Shown: positions 8,376 through 19,204, numbered from the stretch's first letter. The stretch: DNA of 52,575 nucleotides from Cyanobacteria bacterium FACHB-471 (GCA_014695345.1 JACJOC010000051.1:1-52575); one strand, 5' to 3'. Notes: generated from the letters alone by a model not told the origin. Numbers and translations: made by a program.

Positions 8376-8950
8376 TCCTGTGATTCTAACTTGCCAAGAA
8401 TTATCGTGCTTATTCTTCAATTTCTCCGATTAAATTGACAATAACCGTACACAAGTAGAGTTGTTATTTGTAATTGTGAATAGGGCATCTTAAGAAAGAT
8501 AAATGTAAGAGGCAATAGCTGCTGCATGTTACGAACAATCGCTTATGTAAGATTCGTCAAGTGACCCAGAATTTACTTATTGAAGGGCGTTACAAAAAGA
8601 ATACAGCTAGATATTTACGTGCTTATACCAATTCCGTATGAAATGCAGGCAGCCTTACAATTACTGAAAGTTTCAGGAAAAGACGAAGATTAAAGTGCAA
8701 CCTCAAATCAATTGGTATTAAGAATGCTGTAAGAATTACGTCGTTCTACTTTGCTTCGTGAGGTACCACACGCTTGTGTTGAAACATACAAGCCCAGGTC
8801 AACTAGCAGGATGTCGCCAAGTTCCTCCAGCTAAAGCAATTATCCAATTTTTCAGTTTATAGAAGCCGTGTATGACCTATTAAGTCTGCACGACTACTGC
8901 TTGCCTGTTTGCTTGTAAACCTTATTCTCACTAAGTGTCAGAGTACAAAG
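8376..8950. other. Long AT-rich leader ahead of the giant exoprotein gene
   Basis: No gene is supportable here. The stretch holds a MITE-like inverted-repeat segment (8622-8722) and presumably the promoter and leader of the gene starting at 8951. I see no convincing promoter boxes. Confidence 0.4.
8622..8722. repeat. MITE-like segment with near-matching terminal inverted repeats
   Basis: The left end CTTATACCAATT and the right end AATTGGTATTAAG are inverted copies differing by one extra A. They enclose about 75 bases with no ORF. TATACCAATT/AATTGGTATA ends are common on small non-coding repeats in cyanobacterial genomes. A solitary AATTGGTATA also occurs near 19364. Mobility is inferred from the end sequences only. 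Confidence 0.45.
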
Positions 8951-11900
8951 ATGCCATACTCCAACGTCGTTACTAACTGGAACTCATATCCTGCTGCTAA
9001 TCTTCAGGTTGCTGTTTCTGGCTCAAATTATGATGCAGCCGGAGATCTTGCGAATAACGCAGACTTAACCAACGATCCGTCGGGTGTTGCTTTATATTCT
9101 CGCTTTGACAACTCAACAGGCACAAAATATTTGCTTTTGAGAGCTGCTGTTAACAGCAGCTTTTCTCAGAAGTTGATCATTAACTTCGATGTTGATTCTG
9201 GTTCTGGAGTAGATGGCAAGATTGATTTTGCCCTTGTGGCTGATATGGGTGCACTACCTAGCAGCTACACGTCAGGCACTCCTGTTGCAAACGGCATTTT
9301 TGTTGCAGGTAGCCAGAGTGGTAGCTTAAACACAACACCCAGCAATAGTGATTCTTATCTGGCAGCGCAGGCAAGTGTTCAGAGTGCCCTGAAAATTGCT
9401 GACTCGGCGATCGCAAAAACCACGATTTCAGGAACTACGTATGTAGATCTGATCATTAACTTCAACAACATGTATACGCTGCTCCAAGATGCTTCCAGCA
9501 CCGATGGAGATGCTCAAGTTGTTGCGTCACCCTATCCGAATTTCAACGAAAATACACCGATTCGCTTTGCTCTGACTTCATCTGCCAACCTGAACAACGT
9601 TAACAAAGACATTTCAGGTACTCCCACCAACGACCTAGCAGCACCGTGGACATCTTATCTCAGCTCAACAGCATCGTTTGCGAACTTGGTAGCAGCAGCA
9701 ACACCACCGAACATTGTGGCAATTCCGGAGAATGCAGGGGGTGGGATCAACGCGACAGAAGCCGCTGATGGCACATTAGTGACTGTTGACCTTACAGGAA
9801 CGAGTGCTGTAGCAGGAAATATTCTAACGCTCACTTGGGGTGGTCAAACCGTTACCTATACCCTAACTGCCACCGATATCACTAACAACAGTGCCACCGT
9901 TACTGTTCCTGCTGGCACGATCACCACTCAAGGCAATGGCACCTTTAACGTTACGGCAAAAATCGGCTCTGGCACCGCTTCCGCAGCCTTCCCAGTGACA
10001 GTAGACACGATCGCTCCGACCGCTCCAACGATTTCTAGCATTCCAGAAAACGCAGGAGGTGGGATTAACGCAACAGAAGCTGCTGATGGCACGATCGTTA
10101 ATGTCAGTTTAGCTGGAACTGGAGCGATCGCTGGAAACATCTTGACTGTGAACTGGGGCACTCAGACTACAACCTACACGCTGACCGCAACTGACATCAC
10201 CGCCAATAACGTTGCTTTTCCTGTTTCGGCTACCACAATTGCGGCTCAGGGCAATGGCACCCTCAACGTCACAGCAAAGCTGACTGACTCCGTAGGAAAC
10301 ACCAGCGCAAATTCTGCTCCCTCCTCCGTCACTGTTGATACCGCTGCTCCCCTAGCTCCCACGATTGCCAGCATTCCAGAAGCCACAGGTGGCTTGAATG
10401 CTACGGAAGCAGCAGACGGAACGTTGGTCAACGTTAGTCTTGCTGGAACCGGAGCGATCGCAGGTAACACGCTTACGCTCAGTTGGGGCACTCAAACGAT
10501 CACCTACACGCTGACTGCCACCGACATTACCAACAACAGTGCCGCTGTGGCTGTCCCAGCTAGCACGATTACGGCTCAAGGCAATACGACCTTCAACGTC
10601 ATTGCCAAGTTGACAGATCAAGCAGGCAATGTGAGTTCCAACTCCAATGCCTTCCCGGTGAGTGTCGATACGATCGCACCCACCGCTCCATCCATCTCCA
10701 CTATTGCTGAAGCAACAGACGGACTCAACGCCACTGAAGCAGCTGATGGTACAACAGTAAACGTTAGCCTGACTGGAACTGGAGCTGTTGCTGGCGATAC
10801 GTTAATACTGAACTGGGGCGGCGAGTCTATTAACTATGTCCTGACTAGCAGTGATATCAGCAGCGGTAGTGTTGCACTCACCGTACCAGCGTCTACCATT
10901 TCTGCTCAAGGCAATGGCAATGTTAATGTGACTGCAAGCCTCATTGACAAGGCAGGAAATGTCAGTCCCACTTCGACTGCTTTTCCAGTCACGATTGATA
11001 CGTCTGCACCTGCTGCACCTGCGATTAGCAGCATTCCTGAAGCCACAAACGGCATTAATGGTGTTGAGGCTGCTGATGGCACGATCGTCAATGTGAGTTT
11101 GGCAGGAACCGGAGCTGTCGCAGGCGACAAACTTACAGTGCTTTGGGGCACACAGACCGTTAGCTACACTCTGACTGCGAGCGACATCACCAGCAACACG
11201 GTTGCTGTCACCGTTTCTACTGCCACCATTGCTGCTCAAGGAGATGGCAGCTTCAATGTGACTGCTCAAATTACCGATCAGGCAGGCAATAACAGTCCCA
11301 CTTCCAGTGCATTCTCGGTTGCGGTAGATCAAACAAGTCCCACCGCTCCATCTATCTCCAGCATTCCTGAAGCAACGGGCGGACTCAATAGCACTGAAGC
11401 CAGCGACAGCACAGTTGTTAGCGTTGCTCTGACCGGAACGGGATCTGTTGCAGGAGATATCCTAACAATCAATTGGGGAGCTCAAACGGTCACTCACACG
11501 CTCACCAGTGTAGACATTACCAGCGGCAGCGCGATCGTCACCGTTCCCGTTAATACTATTACTGCTCAAGGGCAAGGTGCTGTTAGCGTTACGGCTCAAG
11601 TGAGGGATCAAGCCGGTAACTCCAGCCCCACTTCTAATCCTGTCGCAGTCACCGTTGATACGATCGCACCCACCGCTCCTCCAACCATCGATATCCCCGA
11701 AGCTACTGGCGGAATTGACGCAACAGAAGCGAGTGATGGCACAACGGTCAACGTTAGCTTGACTGGAACAGGAGCAGTCGCAGGCGACACTCTAACCATC
11801 AGTTGGGGAACACAAACCGTTCAATATACCCTGACCGATGCTGATATCACGGGCAGCAGTGCAGCGGTCACTGTTCCAGCTTCTACCATTTCTAGCCAGG

Positions 11901-14900
11901 GCGACGGCAACTTTAACGTGACCGTCAAACTGGTTGATCAGGCAGGCAACGTCAGCCCTGATGGTTCACCATTTGCAGTCACCGTCAATACGGCTCCTGC
12001 AAATGCTCCTACCATCAGCATTGCAGAAGCAATCGGCGGACTCAACAGCACCGAAGCCGCAGACGGCACGCCTGTTGTCGTCAACATCAGTACGACTGGA
12101 GCAGTCGCTGGCGATACCCTGAGCGTTAACTGGGGTCCGCAAGTCATCAACTACACCTTAACTGCAAACGACATCAACAGTGGGAGTGTCTCCGTAACAA
12201 TTCCCACCAATACGATCGACACAGAGGGTAATGGTAGTGTAAAGGTTTCTGCCCGCGTGGGTGCAGGTCCTTCTTCTTCACTACTGACGGTGCTGGTCGA
12301 TACGGTTGCTCCCATAGCTCCTGCAATCACAAGCCTTCCTGAAGCTACAGGTGGACTGAACAAGACTGAAGCCGCAGACGGCACGATCGTCAACATCAAC
12401 TTAACAGGAACAAACGCATTGGCTGGAGACACTCTGACCCTGAATTGGGGTGGTCAGACAGTCAACTACATCCTGACCAGCACTGACATTAGCACCAACG
12501 GGGCGATCGTTACCGTTCCTAGTGGCACGATCGTCACTCAAGGAGACGCTACTTTTGATGTCACGGCGCAACTGACCGATCAAGCGGGCAATAGCAGCCT
12601 CAAATCCTCACCTGTCTCAGTGACGGTTGATAGGACTGCTCCGACTGCGCCTGTAATCAGCAGCATTCCAGAAGCAGATAGTGGGCTAAATGAAGCAGAA
12701 GCCTCAGATGATACCCCCGTTACTATCAGCCTCGCGGGAACCGGAGCGATCGCTGGAGATACCCTAGTCTTGGCTTGGGGAGGTCAAACTCTCAGCTATG
12801 TACTAACCGACAACGACATCACAGCTGATCGGGCAACAGTGGTTGTGCCAGATGCGACGATCGTGACTCAAGGAGATGGCACTTTTAACGTCACGGCAAA
12901 ACTGATCGACCAATCTGGCAACAGCAGTACCGATTCCTTGCCCCTCTCTATTACGGTTGATACAGTCGCTCCCACAGCTCCTGTCATCGCCAATATCCCT
13001 GAAGCATCCGGAGGACTTAACGCCGCTGAGTCCAAGGATGGCACCACTGTAAATGTGACATTAGGTCTTTCTGGTACAGGTGCTGCCGTGGACGACATCC
13101 TCACGGTTAGCTGGGGAGGACAAACGGTTGATTACACGCTGACCAGCAGCGATATTACCAGTGGCAGTGTAGTTGTTCCGGTTTCCGCCTCGACCATTTC
13201 TGCACAAGGTGATGGTACGTTCAATGTCACTGCTAAGCTGACAGATCAAGCAGGAAACTTCAGCCCTGGCTCTAACCCAATCTCTGTTACCGTTGATACG
13301 ATCGCGCCTTCTGCTCCAACCATCACCAGCATCCCAGAAGCAACAGGTGGGATTAATGCGGCTGAAGCCAAGGATGGCACAACTGCCAATATCAACCTCA
13401 GCGGCTCCGATGCTGAGGTTGGAGATACACTCACCCTTAACTGGGGTAATCAAACGGTTGAGTACACCCTCACAAACGCAGATATTGCCAACGGCACCAC
13501 AATTGTTACAGTTCCGACGGCAACGATCACTGCGCAAGGCAACACAGCGTTTAATGTCACGGCGCAACTCACGGATTCAGTTGGCAATGTCAGCCCTGCT
13601 TCTGCCCCAATTGCCGTCGTGGTTGATACGGTTGCTCCGACGGCTCCTCAGATCACGGACATTACAGAAGCCGCAAATGGACTAAATAATTCAGAAGCAG
13701 CAGATGGAACGGCAGTTAATGTCAGTTTGGCTGGAACTGGTGCAGATGTAGGTGATACCGTGACCCTAAGCTGGGGCAGCCAAACGGTCAGCTACGTCTT
13801 GACAGACAGCGATATCACGAGTGAGAGTGCGAGTATCGTAGTCTCATCGGCGGTCATCACAGCTCAAGGCAATGGCACCATTGGCGTTACTGCTAGGCTG
13901 AGTGATCAAGCTGGAAACAGCAGCCCCAATTCTGCTGCCACGTCCGTTACCGTTGACACCACTCGTCCACTTGCCCCAACGATTAGCAGCATTCCAGAAG
14001 CAGTCGGAGGCATCAACACAGCAGAAGCCGTCGACGGTACGACAGTAAACGTCAATCTAGCTGGAACTGGAGCGATCGCTGGTGATACCCTTACCCTAAA
14101 TTGGGGAACTCAGACCTTTGACCGGGTACTAACCAATACCGATATCACCAACGGCACTGTGGCAGCCACAGTTTCCGCCGGAACTATCTCCACTCAAGGC
14201 AATGGCACGTTCAACGTTACTGCGAAGCTAACTGACCAGGTCAGCAATAGCAGTCTTAATTCTCCTGCGGTTCCTGTTCAAGTCGATACGATCGCACCCG
14301 CAGCCCCCTCAATCAGCAGCATTCCTGAGTCTTCAGGCGGAATCAATAATACAGAAGCTGTTGATGGAACAACAGTGAATGTCAGCCTTGCAGGAACCGG
14401 AGCCATTAAAGGGGATACCCTCACCCTGAATTGGGATGGGCAAGCGGTCAACTACACGCTGACAAATAGCGACATTGCAGCAAACAGTGCGACAGTCACA
14501 ATTCCCACCTCAACCATCTCTGCTCAAGGTGATGGTACGTTCAACGTCACTGCCCACGTTATCGACCAAGCAGGAAACAGTAGTGCAAAGTCATCTCCCT
14601 TCTCCGTCACAATAGACACAACTGCGCCCACGGCTCCTGCCATCACCAGCATCCCCGAAGCCGCAGGTGAAATTGACGCAACAGAAGCAAGTGATGGTAC
14701 AACCGTCGATGTTGGACTGACCGGAACAGGTGCGATTGCGGGTGACACGCTCATACTCAACTGGGGCACCCAAACTGTTAATTACATTCTCACAGACGCA
14801 GACATTACAGCTACCAGTGCTACGGTCACAGTTTCTACTTCGACGATTACTACTCAAGGTGATGGTACGTTTGATATCTCAGCTAAGATAGTCGATCGAG

Positions 14901-17900
14901 CAGGTAACACTAGCCCCAATTCTGCAACTGTACCTGTCACAGTTAACACGGTAGTTGCCAACGCTCCATCGCTTAGTATTCCAGAAGCGGCGGGTGGCTT
15001 AAATAGCACTGAAGCAGCTGATGGCACCTCAGTTCTGGTAAATCTTAACGGTACTGGAGCTACCGCAGGAAATACGCTTGCCATCAGTTGGGGAAGTCAA
15101 ACCGTCAACTATGTTCTGACGAGTAACGACATTACAAGTAACAGTGCTACTGTCCTCATTCCAGTTACCACCATTACTGCCCAAGGAAATAGCACGTTTA
15201 ACGTCTCAGCTCAGATTGGCTCAGGACCCTCCTCCTTTGCCATTCCTGTCACATTAGACACGACCGCACCCACTGCACCTACCATTGCTAGCATTCCGGA
15301 AGCCAGCGGTGGATTGAACAAGACTGAAGCCGCAGACGGAACTTTGGTGAACGTCAGTCTTGCTGGAACAGGAGCTTTGGCAGGTGATTCCCTTACTCTA
15401 AATTGGGGCAACCAGCTCGTCAGCTATACGCTCACAAGTACCGATATTACGAACAACAGCGCAACGGTTACGGTGCCTGCTTCCACCACTACCACTCAAG
15501 GCGATGGTACCTTCAATGTCACCGCTAAGGTGATCGACCAAGCAGGAAACAGTAGCGTCGACTCAGATCCTGCTCCTATCACAGTAGACACGATCACCCC
15601 TGGTATTCCTGCTATTCTCATCCTGGAAGCGGCAGGTGGCATTAGCGGGGCTGAAGCCGAAAATGGCACTCCTGTGAATGTCAACCTTGCTCAAACAGGA
15701 GCGATCGCTGGTGATACTGTCACCCTGAACTGGGGCAAAGAGACGGTGAGCTACATCCTGACTAGCAGTGATATAACCAATGGCAATGCTATCGTCACGG
15801 TTCCAACTACCACGATCGCCACTGAAGGAGATGGCACATTTAAGGTCACTGCTGAATTGCTCGATCAAGCTGGCAACAGCAGCGCAATTTCTGACCCCAC
15901 TACTGTCACAGTAGACACGATCGCCCCTTCTGCTCCAAAAATCTCCATCATTCCAGAAGCCATCGGTGGCATCAACGACACTGAAGCTACTGATGGCACA
16001 CCCGTGCATGTCAACTTGACTGGAACAGGGGCATTAACTGGCGATATCTTAACCCTCAACTGGGGAACACAAACCGTTAACTATACCCTGACCGATGACG
16101 ACATCGCCAACAGCAACGCAATCGTCACTGTTTCATCTGCAGCAATTAATGCACAAGGTCAAGGTAATGTTAGCGTCACCGCTGCAATCATCGATCAAGC
16201 AGGCAATATTGGTTCTCCTTCACCAGTAGCTTCAGCAATTGTTGACACAATGTTGCCTACCCTGACTAGTGCAGCAGTCAATGGTACGACCTTAACGCTT
16301 AACTACAATGAATTGCTGAACAGCGGTTTCACGCCCTCTACAGATGCTTACACCATCACCGTCAACGGTGCTGCTGCAACCGTTAGTGCGATCGCCCTCA
16401 ACAACTCTACCGTCACTCTGACGCTTGCCAACCCCGTTAACCAGGGCGATACCGTAACTGCCAGCTACACCCAACCCGGCAGTAACCTGACTCAAGATGC
16501 TGCGGGAAATCCTGCGAACTCTTTCACCAATCAGGCAATTATCAACAACACAGGAGACACCACATCACCCACCCTTACTAGCCTTACTTCCAGTTCTCTC
16601 ATCCTTAACAATGCAACAGTAGACAACGGTACTTTCACGCTAACGGCAGTCTACAGCGAGGCAATGAATACTGCGGTCAACCCCACCCTGAGTTTTCCAA
16701 CAGCAGGAGAAGACCCAGCGTCTACCATCAGCTTTGCTAGTGGTAACTGGACAAACAGCACAACCTATGTTGCAACCTACAATGTCGCTGATGCCAACAC
16801 TAACCTGGCAAATATTGATGTTCAGATTACGGGTGCGAAAGACGGCGCAGGCAACCTCCAAACTTCTGCCAATTTTGCTGACCTGTTCGGTATTGATACG
16901 CTTAACCCCACTGTCAGCCTCTCTTCAGATGCACCTACGGAAGTTAAGAGTTCTTTTACAGTCACTGCGAGCTTTAGTGAAGCAGTAACAGGATTGACGA
17001 GTGATGATATTACGGTCAGCAATGGCACCATTACTACTGCTCCGACGAGTGACGATGGTGGCATCACCTATCGCTTTACCGTTAGCCCCAATGCCACTGG
17101 TGTAGTCAACGTTGAGATGGGTGCAAACATCGCTCAAGACAAAGCAGGGAATAGCAACAGTGCTGCGCCTAGCGGGCTGAACCGCACTGCCAATCTCACC
17201 ACATCTTCAACCCCATCTTCTCCAGTACTATCCAGCAGCAGTGACACAGGAGCATCTAACTCTGATAATCTCACCAGCGACAACACTCCTACCCTGATAG
17301 GAACAGCAACAGCCAACACCACCATCAAACTGTTCAACGGAACCACTTTACTTGACACTACAACCACTGGTGCAGACGGAAAATGGAGCTTTACTCCGCA
17401 GTCACCGCTTCCAGATGGAGTCTACCAGCTGAGCAGTGCGGTTGTTGATAGCTTGGGTAATACCAGCCCAACGTCTACTCCACTCACCATCACCATTGAT
17501 GCAACCCCACCTACTGCTGTCCTTGACGTGAGTGCCCCGCCCACAGAAGACAATCCACAAGGTAAGCTGGTCATCCGTTTTAACGAACCCATCAAGAACT
17601 TTGATTTATCTGATTTAGCACTGACGCACGATGGTGCACTTGTGTCGTTAGAAGGGGCCACCCTAACAAGTCCTGATGGAATGACCTGGACGATCGGCAA
17701 TCTCAATGGACGCACCAATGAAGGCGGTAACTACACACTTGCCTTCACCAGTACCAACGACATCAGTGACTTACTAGGCAATCGTTTTGCTAGCACAGTA
17801 CAAGGCAGTTGGACAGCAGAAGAGTGTCAACTGGGTGAGGCAATTGCAATTGACTTCACAGGGGGTGGTAAGCGTGGCAAGGTGCAAAAAGGCAATAGCA

Positions 17901-19159
17901 GCAAAAATCGGCTTAGCGGTACTCGCAGAAATGACCTCCTTAGAGGGTATAAGGGCAATGACATCTTAAAAGGCAAGAGTGGCAATGACAGGCTAGTTGG
18001 CGACAGTGGCAAAGACGTTCTCACAGGGGATAGTGGCAACGATCGCCTGCTCGGCGGCAGTGGCAACGATCGCCTGCTCGGCGGCAGTGGCAACGATCGC
18101 CTGCTCGGCGGCAGTGGCAACGATCGCCTTAGTGGTGGTACAGGTCACGACTTAATCAAGGGTGACCTTGGCAACGATCGCCTTAGTGCTAGCAGCGGCA
18201 ATGACATCTTAGTAGGTGGTCGGGGTCGAGATCGGCTAACCGGCGGTCGGGGTCAAGATATGTTTGTCTTCAACACCCTGAAAGAAGGCGTTGATCACAT
18301 CACCGATTTTAATGTCACCACTGATTTACTGGATCTACGTCCTATCTTTGCTCGTAAAGAATTTGGCGGAGCAGCAGCGGCACAGCGATTTCACGGTCAA
18401 TTGATCCAGCGGGTTCAAGTGGGAGCCAATACAGAAATCCGTGTTGATAGTGACGGTCTGAATTCCGGCAGCAACTACACCACACTGGTCGTGCTAGATA
18501 ATGTCAGCGTTGGTACTTTCGACTGCATTAACCTTGTGCTGACGGGAGATGCTTGTCGGCTGGCGAAACCCACTCCAATTCGGTTCAACGTGGGTAAACG
18601 TGGGGTAAGCATCAGGGGCACATCAGGCAACGATCGACTATCTGGTAAGAATAGGAACGATCGCCTTGTAGGAGGTACAGGCAACGACATCATGAAGGGC
18701 AACGCAGGAGCCGATCGGCTCTTCAGCGGCAGTGGAAATGATGTCTTAGATGGTGGGTCTGGACGGGATCAATTAACGGGAGGTACAGGACAGGACCGAC
18801 TATTGGGACAAAGAGGCAGTGACGTTTTGATTGGTGGGTTGGGTCAAGATATCCTTACGGGTGGACGAGACAAAGACCTGTTTGTCTTCGAGAAACTATC
18901 TGCAGAAGGCGATCGCATCACCGACTTCAATGTTAGACAAGATGCGCTTGACTTACGCCGCATCTTCGCCAAACCTGCCTTTGCTGGAGGACGAGCACAT
19001 GCCCTCCATACCCAATTAATCCAGTCTGTACAGATGGGTGCTGATACCCAAATCCAAGTTGACGCCGACGGAATCGGGGCAGGCAAAACGTTTGTCACCC
19101 TTGCTACGTTGCAAAATGTGACAGCTACAGCAATTAGCTGCCGTAACTTTGCCCTATAA
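8951..19159 (+). CDS. Giant RTX adhesin-like exoprotein with 20 Ig-like repeats
   Basis: From the ATG at 8951 the product has 3,402 residues; a TTG 14 codons upstream is less likely. There is no signal peptide, as expected for type I secretion. Residues 1 to about 254 are a unique N-terminal domain. About 255-2430 are 20 consecutive repeats of roughly 105 residues, each with a PE.xGGxNxxEAxDGTxVNVSL start and a VDTxAPxAP linker. Next come an SWM-type Ig-like domain (about 2433-2535), further Ig-like domains to about 2955, and two successive RTX blocks (GNDRLLGGSG nonapeptides at about 2980-3100 and 3220-3305). Each RTX block ends in a D.FVF...DxITDFNVxxDxLDLRxIF secretion-type domain. The likely role is a cell-surface or extracellular matrix adhesin. 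No exporter gene is nearby. A strong hairpin follows the stop (19165-19204). Confidence 0.9.
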   Translation: MPYSNVVTNWNSYPAANLQVAVSGSNYDAAGDLANNADLTNDPSGVALYSRFDNSTGTKYLLLRAAVNSSFSQKLIINFDVDSGSGVDGKIDFALVADMGALPSSYTSGTPVANGIFVAGSQSGSLNTTPSNSDSYLAAQASVQSALKIADSAIAKTTISGTTYVDLIINFNNMYTLLQDASSTDGDAQVVASPYPNFNENTPIRFALTSSANLNNVNKDISGTPTNDLAAPWTSYLSSTASFANLVAAATPPNIVAIPENAGGGINATEAADGTLVTVDLTGTSAVAGNILTLTWGGQTVTYTLTATDITNNSATVTVPAGTITTQGNGTFNVTAKIGSGTASAAFPVTVDTIAPTAPTISSIPENAGGGINATEAADGTIVNVSLAGTGAIAGNILTVNWGTQTTTYTLTATDITANNVAFPVSATTIAAQGNGTLNVTAKLTDSVGNTSANSAPSSVTVDTAAPLAPTIASIPEATGGLNATEAADGTLVNVSLAGTGAIAGNTLTLSWGTQTITYTLTATDITNNSAAVAVPASTITAQGNTTFNVIAKLTDQAGNVSSNSNAFPVSVDTIAPTAPSISTIAEATDGLNATEAADGTTVNVSLTGTGAVAGDTLILNWGGESINYVLTSSDISSGSVALTVPASTISAQGNGNVNVTASLIDKAGNVSPTSTAFPVTIDTSAPAAPAISSIPEATNGINGVEAADGTIVNVSLAGTGAVAGDKLTVLWGTQTVSYTLTASDITSNTVAVTVSTATIAAQGDGSFNVTAQITDQAGNNSPTSSAFSVAVDQTSPTAPSISSIPEATGGLNSTEASDSTVVSVALTGTGSVAGDILTINWGAQTVTHTLTSVDITSGSAIVTVPVNTITAQGQGAVSVTAQVRDQAGNSSPTSNPVAVTVDTIAPTAPPTIDIPEATGGIDATEASDGTTVNVSLTGTGAVAGDTLTISWGTQTVQYTLTDADITGSSAAVTVPASTISSQGDGNFNVTVKLVDQAGNVSPDGSPFAVTVNTAPANAPTISIAEAIGGLNSTEAADGTPVVVNISTTGAVAGDTLSVNWGPQVINYTLTANDINSGSVSVTIPTNTIDTEGNGSVKVSARVGAGPSSSLLTVLVDTVAPIAPAITSLPEATGGLNKTEAADGTIVNINLTGTNALAGDTLTLNWGGQTVNYILTSTDISTNGAIVTVPSGTIVTQGDATFDVTAQLTDQAGNSSLKSSPVSVTVDRTAPTAPVISSIPEADSGLNEAEASDDTPVTISLAGTGAIAGDTLVLAWGGQTLSYVLTDNDITADRATVVVPDATIVTQGDGTFNVTAKLIDQSGNSSTDSLPLSITVDTVAPTAPVIANIPEASGGLNAAESKDGTTVNVTLGLSGTGAAVDDILTVSWGGQTVDYTLTSSDITSGSVVVPVSASTISAQGDGTFNVTAKLTDQAGNFSPGSNPISVTVDTIAPSAPTITSIPEATGGINAAEAKDGTTANINLSGSDAEVGDTLTLNWGNQTVEYTLTNADIANGTTIVTVPTATITAQGNTAFNVTAQLTDSVGNVSPASAPIAVVVDTVAPTAPQITDITEAANGLNNSEAADGTAVNVSLAGTGADVGDTVTLSWGSQTVSYVLTDSDITSESASIVVSSAVITAQGNGTIGVTARLSDQAGNSSPNSAATSVTVDTTRPLAPTISSIPEAVGGINTAEAVDGTTVNVNLAGTGAIAGDTLTLNWGTQTFDRVLTNTDITNGTVAATVSAGTISTQGNGTFNVTAKLTDQVSNSSLNSPAVPVQVDTIAPAAPSISSIPESSGGINNTEAVDGTTVNVSLAGTGAIKGDTLTLNWDGQAVNYTLTNSDIAANSATVTIPTSTISAQGDGTFNVTAHVIDQAGNSSAKSSPFSVTIDTTAPTAPAITSIPEAAGEIDATEASDGTTVDVGLTGTGAIAGDTLILNWGTQTVNYILTDADITATSATVTVSTSTITTQGDGTFDISAKIVDRAGNTSPNSATVPVTVNTVVANAPSLSIPEAAGGLNSTEAADGTSVLVNLNGTGATAGNTLAISWGSQTVNYVLTSNDITSNSATVLIPVTTITAQGNSTFNVSAQIGSGPSSFAIPVTLDTTAPTAPTIASIPEASGGLNKTEAADGTLVNVSLAGTGALAGDSLTLNWGNQLVSYTLTSTDITNNSATVTVPASTTTTQGDGTFNVTAKVIDQAGNSSVDSDPAPITVDTITPGIPAILILEAAGGISGAEAENGTPVNVNLAQTGAIAGDTVTLNWGKETVSYILTSSDITNGNAIVTVPTTTIATEGDGTFKVTAELLDQAGNSSAISDPTTVTVDTIAPSAPKISIIPEAIGGINDTEATDGTPVHVNLTGTGALTGDILTLNWGTQTVNYTLTDDDIANSNAIVTVSSAAINAQGQGNVSVTAAIIDQAGNIGSPSPVASAIVDTMLPTLTSAAVNGTTLTLNYNELLNSGFTPSTDAYTITVNGAAATVSAIALNNSTVTLTLANPVNQGDTVTASYTQPGSNLTQDAAGNPANSFTNQAIINNTGDTTSPTLTSLTSSSLILNNATVDNGTFTLTAVYSEAMNTAVNPTLSFPTAGEDPASTISFASGNWTNSTTYVATYNVADANTNLANIDVQITGAKDGAGNLQTSANFADLFGIDTLNPTVSLSSDAPTEVKSSFTVTASFSEAVTGLTSDDITVSNGTITTAPTSDDGGITYRFTVSPNATGVVNVEMGANIAQDKAGNSNSAAPSGLNRTANLTTSSTPSSPVLSSSSDTGASNSDNLTSDNTPTLIGTATANTTIKLFNGTTLLDTTTTGADGKWSFTPQSPLPDGVYQLSSAVVDSLGNTSPTSTPLTITIDATPPTAVLDVSAPPTEDNPQGKLVIRFNEPIKNFDLSDLALTHDGALVSLEGATLTSPDGMTWTIGNLNGRTNEGGNYTLAFTSTNDISDLLGNRFASTVQGSWTAEECQLGEAIAIDFTGGGKRGKVQKGNSSKNRLSGTRRNDLLRGYKGNDILKGKSGNDRLVGDSGKDVLTGDSGNDRLLGGSGNDRLLGGSGNDRLLGGSGNDRLSGGTGHDLIKGDLGNDRLSASSGNDILVGGRGRDRLTGGRGQDMFVFNTLKEGVDHITDFNVTTDLLDLRPIFARKEFGGAAAAQRFHGQLIQRVQVGANTEIRVDSDGLNSGSNYTTLVVLDNVSVGTFDCINLVLTGDACRLAKPTPIRFNVGKRGVSIRGTSGNDRLSGKNRNDRLVGGTGNDIMKGNAGADRLFSGSGNDVLDGGSGRDQLTGGTGQDRLLGQRGSDVLIGGLGQDILTGGRDKDLFVFEKLSAEGDRITDFNVRQDALDLRRIFAKPAFAGGRAHALHTQLIQSVQMGADTQIQVDADGIGAGKTFVTLATLQNVTATAISCRNFAL
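9713..16247 (+). repeat. Tandem array of 20 coding repeats, about 315-320 bases each
   Basis: Twenty copies were counted by the recurring PE.xGG(I/L)NxxEAxDGT motif, starting near 9723, 10041, 10374, 10692 and so on to about 15951. Copies differ by many substitutions, and copies 8 and 17 have a shorter linker (the IGSGPSSFAIP type), so the array looks old and partly arranged in larger units. It encodes the stalk of the giant exoprotein. Confidence 0.85.
18032..18112 (+). repeat. Three exact 27-base tandem copies in the RTX block
   Basis: The unit encodes SGNDRLLGG and is repeated three times without a single base change (18032-18058, 18059-18085, 18086-18112); a fourth partial copy follows. 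Every unit contains CGATCGCC, an HIP1-like core. Exact identity, unlike the divergent repeats elsewhere in the gene, points to recent slippage or amplification. Confidence 0.9.
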
Positions 19160-19164
19160 AACAA

Positions 19165-19204
19165 GGTTAATGTAAGCAAGTCACCCCACCTGCTTACATT
19201 AACC
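19165..19204 (+). terminator. Hairpin after the giant exoprotein gene
   Basis: A perfect 14-base stem (GGTTAATGTAAGCA with TGCTTACATTAACC) encloses a 12-base loop and begins 5 bases after the stop codon. There is no long T run behind it (ATACTCTTTGG follows), so it may act as a terminator or as an mRNA 3' end stabiliser. Confidence 0.6.
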
